From: JACDAV01 sp036556145
GTDB taxonomy: Bacteria > Chloroflexota > Limnocylindria > Limnocylindrales > CSP1-4
Direction: 5' to 3'
Assembly (NCBI GenBank): GCA_036556145.1
Contig: DATBKB010000071.1
Span: 1-17,897, forward strand
Length of the DNA stretch: 17,897 nucleotides
Shown: positions 13,753 through 17,897 of the stretch, piece by piece
How positions within the stretch are numbered: the first letter of the stretch is position 1
Layout: every line of letters starts with the position of its first letter
Translations under genes and position numbers: made by a program
Notes under the pieces: model-generated
The model's database searches: none
Told to the model about the DNA's origin: nothing
What the model saw: only the letters and a program-made list of their open reading frames with translations

Positions 13753-15695
13753 CGGTGGAGCGGCGCGACGGCCGGCTCGAACCCCGCGGCGATGCGTCGC
13801 TTCTCGAGGTATTCCGGGATCCGGATCATCGGCGGGCGCTCCTGGTCGGCCAGCTCGATGACCTCGAGCGACAGCCGGCCGCGACCCGACCGCGGCAGCT
13901 TCATCGTCGAGCCGAGCTCGGCGAACAGGCGCGCCTTGCGTCGCTCCTCGAGCCGCTTCATCACCGCCTGGAGGATGACGAACGACATCCGCGACAGGCC
14001 CTCGAGCTCCTGGTTGCGGTGGACGCGGCGCTCGAGATCGACCTGGCCGAGGCCTTCGATTCCGACCCGCTCCGCAACGTCGATGAGGTGGCCGATCTCG
14101 ACCGCGTAGCCGGTGAAGAACGGGATCGCCTCGAGCAACGCGCGGCGGCCGGCGTACTCGCCGGCGAGCGGCTGGATGAGACCCGACAGCTCGGGGTAGA
14201 AGAGGTTGATGAGCGGCCGCGCCACGAGCTCGGTGACGCGGCCGCCGCCGCCTTCCTTGAGGACCCCGCCCTCGACGATCGGCCGCTGGTAGTAGCCCTT
14301 GACGTACTGCAGGCGAGGCTCGTGCAGCAGTGGCCCGAGCGTTCCGTACACGAACCGGGGATGCCAGTTCCGGACGTCCGTATCGGCCCAGACGATGATG
14401 TCGCCGCTCGTCTCGAAGACCGACTTCCAGAGGCCCTCGCCCTTGCCCCGGAACGAGCCGTAGCGGGGGAGGATGTCCGGGTGCTGGACGACGCGCGCAC
14501 CCTCGGCCTCGGCGATCTCGCGGGTTCTGTCCGCCGAGGCCGAATCGACGACGAGGATCTCGTCGAGCAACGGCAGCCGGTCGACCATCTCGCGCGCCGC
14601 CCGGCGCACGATCGGCCCGATCGTCTCCTCCTCGTTGAGCGTCGGCAGGACGAGGCTGATCGTCAGGCCCTGCTTCTCCTTGAGCTGGACGAGCCGGTGC
14701 AGGTCGGCGAACTCGCCGTGATGGAAGTTCGACTCGCCGAACCAGCGCTCGACGCGCGCGGGGACGGCCCGCGCTTCCTCCGCGGCCCGGTCCGCGGCGG
14801 CGAGCGTCTCGGCGCGCTGGGCGAGCTGCTCGAAGGTCTGGCGCCCGATCTTCTCGCGGGTCTTCACGACGACGACCGAAGGGCGGGCGCGCGCGGCGAT
14901 GGCATGCGGCAGCGCGCCGAACAGGTGCGTCGACCCGTCCTGGCCCGCGGCCGACGCCGACGCGCCCATGACGACGAGGTCCGACTGGTCGGCCTCGCGG
15001 AGGATGGCGTTGCGGACGTTGCTCGTCTCTCGAAGCAGTCCCTGCGCGCGGGCCTCGACGTTCTGGCGGATGAACGCGGTCAGCGCATGCTCGGCCTGGG
15101 CCCGGACGGCGTCGCTGATGCCGGGCGGAACGAGATGGAGGACGACGACCTCGGCGTCGTTCCGGCGGGCGATCGCGTCTGCGAAGCGGACCGCCAGCTC
15201 GGCATGGGGACCGCCGCGGACCGGGACAAGGATTCGTCGGATCTCCCGGGCGCCCCGCTGCTTGACGACCGCGATGTCGCATGGCGCGTCGCGAACGACC
15301 TCGTCGATCGTCTGCGAGAACGCCGGAGGCGTCGGCCCGTTCCGACCGGCCGGCGCCTTGCCGCCCCAGCCGAAGATGATGAGGTCGGCCTCCTGCTCGG
15401 CCGAGGCCTCGATGATCCCTTCGGCCGCGCGCCGCCCGATGCGGACGATCGGGTGGATCGCGACGCCCTCCGGGGCGAAGTCGAGGACGCGCTGGAGGAG
15501 GCGGCGAGCGTGCCGGGCCCGCGTCGCGCCCTCGGACAGCGGCATGCCCTCCGGCACCTCGACGATGCCGAGCGCCGTCAGCTGCCCCGTCCGGCTCTCG
15601 AGGAGCGAGCCGCCGAGACGGACGAGCTCCTCCGCCGTCAGCGGGTTCGCGACCGGGATGAGGATCCGGGACGGGAGCGGGCTGTGCGGGCTCAC
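13749..15695 (-). CDS. gpgS: Usp-Usp-glucosyl-3-phosphoglycerate synthase fusion (648 aa)
   Basis: GTG 15693-15695 overlaps the upstream stop as GTGA. Residues 10-145 and 154-278 are two universal-stress-protein (UspA-type) folds: ILIPVANP... AVVK and ILVPVRGG... VVVVK. The aspartate that usually follows the first strand in ATP-binding Usp is missing in both. A helical linker (280-345) includes WFGESNFHHGEFADL. Residues 345-640 match GpgS: SLVLPTLNEEETIG, FRGKGEGLW, the metal-binding DTD at 438-440, GGGRVTELVARPL, QPLAGEYAGRR, GYAVEIG and His559 in RRVHRNQ. GpgS moves glucose from an NDP-glucose to 3-phosphoglycerate, the first step to glucosylglycerate. Mycobacterial GpgS is the C-terminal part alone, so the stress domains may be a regulatory add-on. 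No GpgP phosphatase is seen here. Confidence 0.9.
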   Translation of the reverse strand: MSPHSPLPSRILIPVANPLTAEELVRLGGSLLESRTGQLTALGIVEVPEGMPLSEGATRARHARRLLQRVLDFAPEGVAIHPIVRIGRRAAEGIIEASAEQEADLIIFGWGGKAPAGRNGPTPPAFSQTIDEVVRDAPCDIAVVKQRGAREIRRILVPVRGGPHAELAVRFADAIARRNDAEVVVLHLVPPGISDAVRAQAEHALTAFIRQNVEARAQGLLRETSNVRNAILREADQSDLVVMGASASAAGQDGSTHLFGALPHAIAARARPSVVVVKTREKIGRQTFEQLAQRAETLAAADRAAEEARAVPARVERWFGESNFHHGEFADLHRLVQLKEKQGLTISLVLPTLNEEETIGPIVRRAAREMVDRLPLLDEILVVDSASADRTREIAEAEGARVVQHPDILPRYGSFRGKGEGLWKSVFETSGDIIVWADTDVRNWHPRFVYGTLGPLLHEPRLQYVKGYYQRPIVEGGVLKEGGGGRVTELVARPLINLFYPELSGLIQPLAGEYAGRRALLEAIPFFTGYAVEIGHLIDVAERVGIEGLGQVDLERRVHRNQELEGLSRMSFVILQAVMKRLEERRKARLFAELGSTMKLPRSGRGRLSLEVIELADQERPPMIRIPEYLEKRRIAAGFEPAVAPLHR

Positions 15696-17086
15696 GCGGG
15701 CGCCCGGACCGGGACCTTCGCGCCGGCGGACTGCCAGCGCTCGAGGAGGTAGGGCTTGAGGAGCTCGAACTCGCGAGCCTGGCGCTCGACGCGCTCCTCC
15801 GCCTGGTCGGTCGTGACCGCGCGGTTCTCGATGACGAAGCTGCCGACCCGCCCGAAGTAGATCGGCACGAGGGCCGCGACCATGACCTCCACCGATGCCT
15901 CGTCGGCACGGGCGGCGACGACGAGGTCGTAGATCAGTCGGGCCCACAGGTCGTCCGGGAAGTGGAACGCCGAGAGGGCATCGGCGAGCTCGGCGGTCGA
16001 CGTCGCGCTGGACGACGTGTCGCCGATCCCCAGCCGTGCGCGGGTCGCGTCGGCGAGCCGGCCGGCCTCCTCGGCCAGGACGAGCACGGTCTCGGCGTTC
16101 GACGGCTCGAACATCGATCGCCAGCGGTCGGCGAGAGTCAGCGCGCCGCCGCTGAACTCCGTCAGCAGCCGGAGCGTGTTCACCTCGAGCGGCGGTGGAT
16201 CGATGATCCGCTCGAAGCCGTACGCCGGGACGTCGTGGCTGCCACGGATCGGCAGCCAGTGATCGGCGTAGCGGACCGCGAGGCGGAGGATCGTCCCGAC
16301 GACCTGGCGGAACATCGGCCCGAGGTCAGCGCCGGGGTCCTTGGGATCGTGAACCTTCGCCCCGAGCCGCGTCTGGCACACGGCGAACCCGCCGGCCAGC
16401 GCGGAGGTCGTCATCCAGATGTCGATCCCGAACTTGCTGACGTCGTCGGTCCAGTCGCCCTGCTCGAGGTAGTGGCGGACGAGGTCGCCCGACACGCCGA
16501 AGTCGCCGCCGATGGGCTGGCGGATGCGGTGCCCGTACAGCGCCCGCGTCAGCGGGTAGGTGACAGTGTTCGTGATCGTGCCGTCGTACTTGTACCGGGC
16601 GTAGAGCGGCGCGACGAAGTCGTAACCGCCCTTGAGGATCGGCCCGGCCAGCAGCTCGATCCACTCCGGCACGATGGAGCGGAGGTCCGAGTCGACGACG
16701 ACCAGCGCCTGGGCCTCGAGAGCCGCGGCGATCTCGAAGATCGTCCGCAGCGCCGCCCCCTTGCCGCCGGTGCCGTCGATCTCCGGATACGTCAGGCTGA
16801 CCCGGTCGAGCCGGTTCGTGGGGCGGACGAGGAGGATCTCCTCGATGTAGTCCGGCGGCTCCGTGTCGACGACGACGCGCTGGGTGCCGTCGGGCGATCC
16901 CGCGTCGGAATTGACGAGGACCGGTTTCAGGTCCGGGAAGTACTGGACGAGGCCGGCCTGCGCGGCGCGCACGACGTAGCCGATCGTCGCCGCGTTCTTG
17001 AAGCTCGGGATTCCGACCATGATGTCGGCCCGGCCGAGGCGTTCGATCTCGTGTCGAATGGCCGGCGTGAGCACCGTGGAGGGCAC
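15692..17086 (-). CDS. GT-A glycosyltransferase, glucosyl/mannosylglycerate-synthase-like (464 aa)
   Basis: The start is GTG 17084-17086, six bases after a TACGGT hexamer. It is a GT-A enzyme: VGIPSFKNAATIG (24-36) as donor-binding start, GGKGAALR (107-114), DSD metal motif at 132-134, RQPIGGDFGVSG (189-200), FGIDIW (219-224) and a candidate metal-binding His246 in AKVHDPKDPG. This layout recalls GT78/GT81 enzymes that transfer a sugar from NDP-sugar to glycerate, 3-phosphoglycerate or a glycerate glycoside, and the operon partners (GpgS fusion, glycerate kinase) support that. The exact donor and acceptor cannot be read from sequence; direct glucosylglycerate synthase is one option, a second step such as mannosyl addition another. 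About 150 C-terminal residues are helical and unassigned. Confidence 0.8.
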   Translation of the reverse strand: MPSTVLTPAIRHEIERLGRADIMVGIPSFKNAATIGYVVRAAQAGLVQYFPDLKPVLVNSDAGSPDGTQRVVVDTEPPDYIEEILLVRPTNRLDRVSLTYPEIDGTGGKGAALRTIFEIAAALEAQALVVVDSDLRSIVPEWIELLAGPILKGGYDFVAPLYARYKYDGTITNTVTYPLTRALYGHRIRQPIGGDFGVSGDLVRHYLEQGDWTDDVSKFGIDIWMTTSALAGGFAVCQTRLGAKVHDPKDPGADLGPMFRQVVGTILRLAVRYADHWLPIRGSHDVPAYGFERIIDPPPLEVNTLRLLTEFSGGALTLADRWRSMFEPSNAETVLVLAEEAGRLADATRARLGIGDTSSSATSTAELADALSAFHFPDDLWARLIYDLVVAARADEASVEVMVAALVPIYFGRVGSFVIENRAVTTDQAEERVERQAREFELLKPYLLERWQSAGAKVPVRAPA

Positions 17087-17092
17087 CGGCTC

Positions 17093-17098
17093 ACCGTA
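17093..17098 (-). promoter_or_regulatory. TAnnnT (-10) hexamer of the glycosyltransferase operon
   Basis: TACGGT on the minus strand, then GAGCCG and the GTG start. It lies in the 35-base gap after the ligase-like gene and its hairpin, arguing that the four-gene operon begins its own leaderless transcript here. Confidence 0.55.
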
Positions 17099-17114
17099 TC
17101 ACCGCCGGTCCGAA

Positions 17115-17132
17115 CGCGCCGTTAGCGGCGCG
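17115..17132 (-). terminator. GC hairpin carrying the ligase-like stop codon
   Basis: CGCGCCG / CGGCGCG form a perfect seven-base stem; the four-base loop contains part of the TAA stop (17122-17124). No T-tract. It separates the ligase-like gene from the following operon. Confidence 0.5.
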
Positions 17133-17802
17133 GGATGTCCTGCTTCGCCCAGTCGTCGTTCGGCTGGCCCGGCCGGTACCGGCTGTTCGCGTCCTTGAAC
17201 GCCATGGCCCGGAACCCGAGGTTGCGCCACGTCCCGATCCAGACGTCGATCGGCTGGCGGACGTGCATCCCGCGCCGGACGAGCGGCCCTTCGACGACAA
17301 CGGCGTCGAGGAGCCGCTTGCGCTCGAGCAGCGGGACGTCGAGGAGCGACTCGCCGTCGAGACGGAGGATGTCGACCGCGACGAAGACGACCTCCTCGCC
17401 GGGCATCGGCGCCTCCGGCGTCTCGGCCTCGAGCGAGTCGATGAGCTCGGCCCGCCGGTTTCGGCCGCCGATGAGCATCTGGCGCGTCATCTGGCCGGCC
17501 GTCGGCGCCTGCGGGCCGAGGTCGGCGACGCCGACGCCGGTTCGAGCGGCCTCGGTCGTGAGGTAGCCATCGAGGATCGCGTCGCCTGCGGCAAGGCCCG
17601 CCGCGACCGCGGCCGCGGTCTCGGGCCAGGCCTGCGTCACGCCCTCCGTGTCGATGAACTCGACGCCGCTCGGGCCGTGATGCGCGAGCACGCGGAGCCC
17701 GGACCAGAGCGGCTCGACGAGCGGGTCGTCGACGTGGCGCGCGGCCCGTCGCCCGAAGCCCTGGGGACGCCACTGCCGGACGTCGGTCGGGTCGTCGATC
17801 AC
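17122..17802 (-). CDS. ATP-dependent DNA-ligase-like protein lacking the catalytic lysine (226 aa)
   Basis: The start is GTG 17800-17802, six bases after TAGATT. The chain follows the adenylation domain of ATP-dependent DNA ligases. VEPLWSGLRVLAHH (29-42) stands where motif I (E-x-K-x-DG-x-R) should be, but the nucleotide-accepting Lys is Leu32 and the Asp is Ser34. ILDGYL (76-81) matches motif III, with Tyr for Glu. VFVAVDILRLDGESLLDVPL (139-158) is the FDLL-type motif IV region, followed by LLERKRLLD. MAFKDANSRYRPG (200-212) and DDWAKQD (216-222) match motif V and the end of the domain, with Lys203 kept. The OB-fold domain is absent. DNA joining by lysyl-AMP seems impossible; ATP or nucleic acid binding may remain. 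It is transcribed alone, divergently from the gene at 17861. Confidence 0.78.
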   Translation of the reverse strand: MIDDPTDVRQWRPQGFGRRAARHVDDPLVEPLWSGLRVLAHHGPSGVEFIDTEGVTQAWPETAAAVAAGLAAGDAILDGYLTTEAARTGVGVADLGPQAPTAGQMTRQMLIGGRNRRAELIDSLEAETPEAPMPGEEVVFVAVDILRLDGESLLDVPLLERKRLLDAVVVEGPLVRRGMHVRQPIDVWIGTWRNLGFRAMAFKDANSRYRPGQPNDDWAKQDIPRR

Positions 17803-17808
17803 GGGCGG

Positions 17809-17814
17809 AATCTA
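17809..17814 (-). promoter_or_regulatory. TAnnnT (-10) hexamer of the ligase-like gene
   Basis: TAGATT on the minus strand, then CCGCCC and the GTG start. It lies in the 58-base gap shared with the divergent plus-strand gene. Between the two hexamers is an imperfect GC-rich palindrome centred near 17831. Confidence 0.55.
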
Positions 17815-17848
17815 CGCTCGGGCTCGCGCCGGCGCTCGTGCCCGGCCG

Positions 17849-17854
17849 TATCAT
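17849..17854 (+). promoter_or_regulatory. TAnnnT (-10) hexamer of the divergent right-edge gene
   Basis: TATCAT, then CGGGCG and GTG on the plus strand: the same six-base spacing as at three minus-strand genes. Confidence 0.5.
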
Positions 17855-17860
17855 CGGGCG

Positions 17861-17897
17861 GTGACGAGCGGCGGGCGCCCAACCCCCGCGTCCCGGC
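17861..17897 (+). CDS. Start of a divergent gene, cut by the window edge
   Basis: GTG 17861-17863 opens a plus-strand frame (VTSGGRPTPASR) that is still open at the window end after 12 codons. The support is the TATCAT hexamer six bases upstream, matching other genes here, and the lack of any other gene between it and the ligase-like start. Twelve residues, rich in Pro, Ser and Gly, are too few to suggest a product. If real, it is the only plus-strand gene in the window. Confidence 0.4.
   Translation, partial: MTSGGRPTPASR

Noticed and set aside
13755..15752. 665-codon plus-strand frame opposite the Usp-GpgS gene
   Set aside because: Shadow of a strongly recognised enzyme; composition is typical of antisense frames.
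12628..15909. A 1093-codon fusion protein ending in glycerate kinase
   Set aside because: Its upstream two thirds are the wrong frame of the Usp-GpgS gene (Arg/Pro-rich junk). The real kinase starts at GTG 13752, in a GTGA overlap.

Overview
The window is very GC-rich, and almost everything is coded on the minus strand with GTG, TTG and ATG starts. The high GC, secreted proteins with SPSPS-type tails, orphan TadE/TadG-type pilin-like operons and a GpgS/glycerate kinase operon suggest a Gram-positive-like, high-GC bacterium. A Limnocylindria-type Chloroflexota fits best and an actinobacterium is the alternative. This placement is inference from gene style; there is no marker gene.

Layout, left to right (minus-strand transcription runs right to left). 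1-613: 5' part of a secreted protein with a Ser/Pro/His repeat tail, cut by the window edge. 867-4480: cassette A, reading TadE-type pseudopilin, second TadE-type pseudopilin, giant TadG-like protein, 51-aa membrane protein. 4771-5421: an unrecognised protein with two similar halves. 5498-7737: an OmpR-type response regulator and a membrane histidine kinase. 7810-11546: cassette B, with the same four genes in the same order as cassette A. 11783-17086: a four-gene operon of an NDP-sugar glycosyltransferase, a fusion of two universal-stress domains to glucosyl-3-phosphoglycerate synthase, glycerate kinase and endonuclease III. 17122-17802: a DNA-ligase-like protein without the catalytic lysine. 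17861 to the end: the first codons of a divergent plus-strand gene.

How the genes may work together. The two pilin-like cassettes are diverged copies; each probably makes a cell-surface assembly from two minor pseudopilins, a large beta-rich TadG-like protein and a previously easy-to-miss small membrane protein. No TadA ATPase, TadB/C platform, Flp pilin, secretin or prepilin peptidase lies here, so the export machine would have to be elsewhere. The two-component pair sits exactly between the cassettes and is a candidate regulator. The right-hand operon points to glucosylglycerate (compatible solute or polysaccharide primer) metabolism.

Regulatory style. Eight gene junctions are 4-base start/stop overlaps (seven GTGA, one TTGA). 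Four genes have a TAnnnT hexamer exactly six bases before the start codon, which suggests leaderless transcripts. Several units end in a GC-only hairpin at the stop codon with no T-tract.
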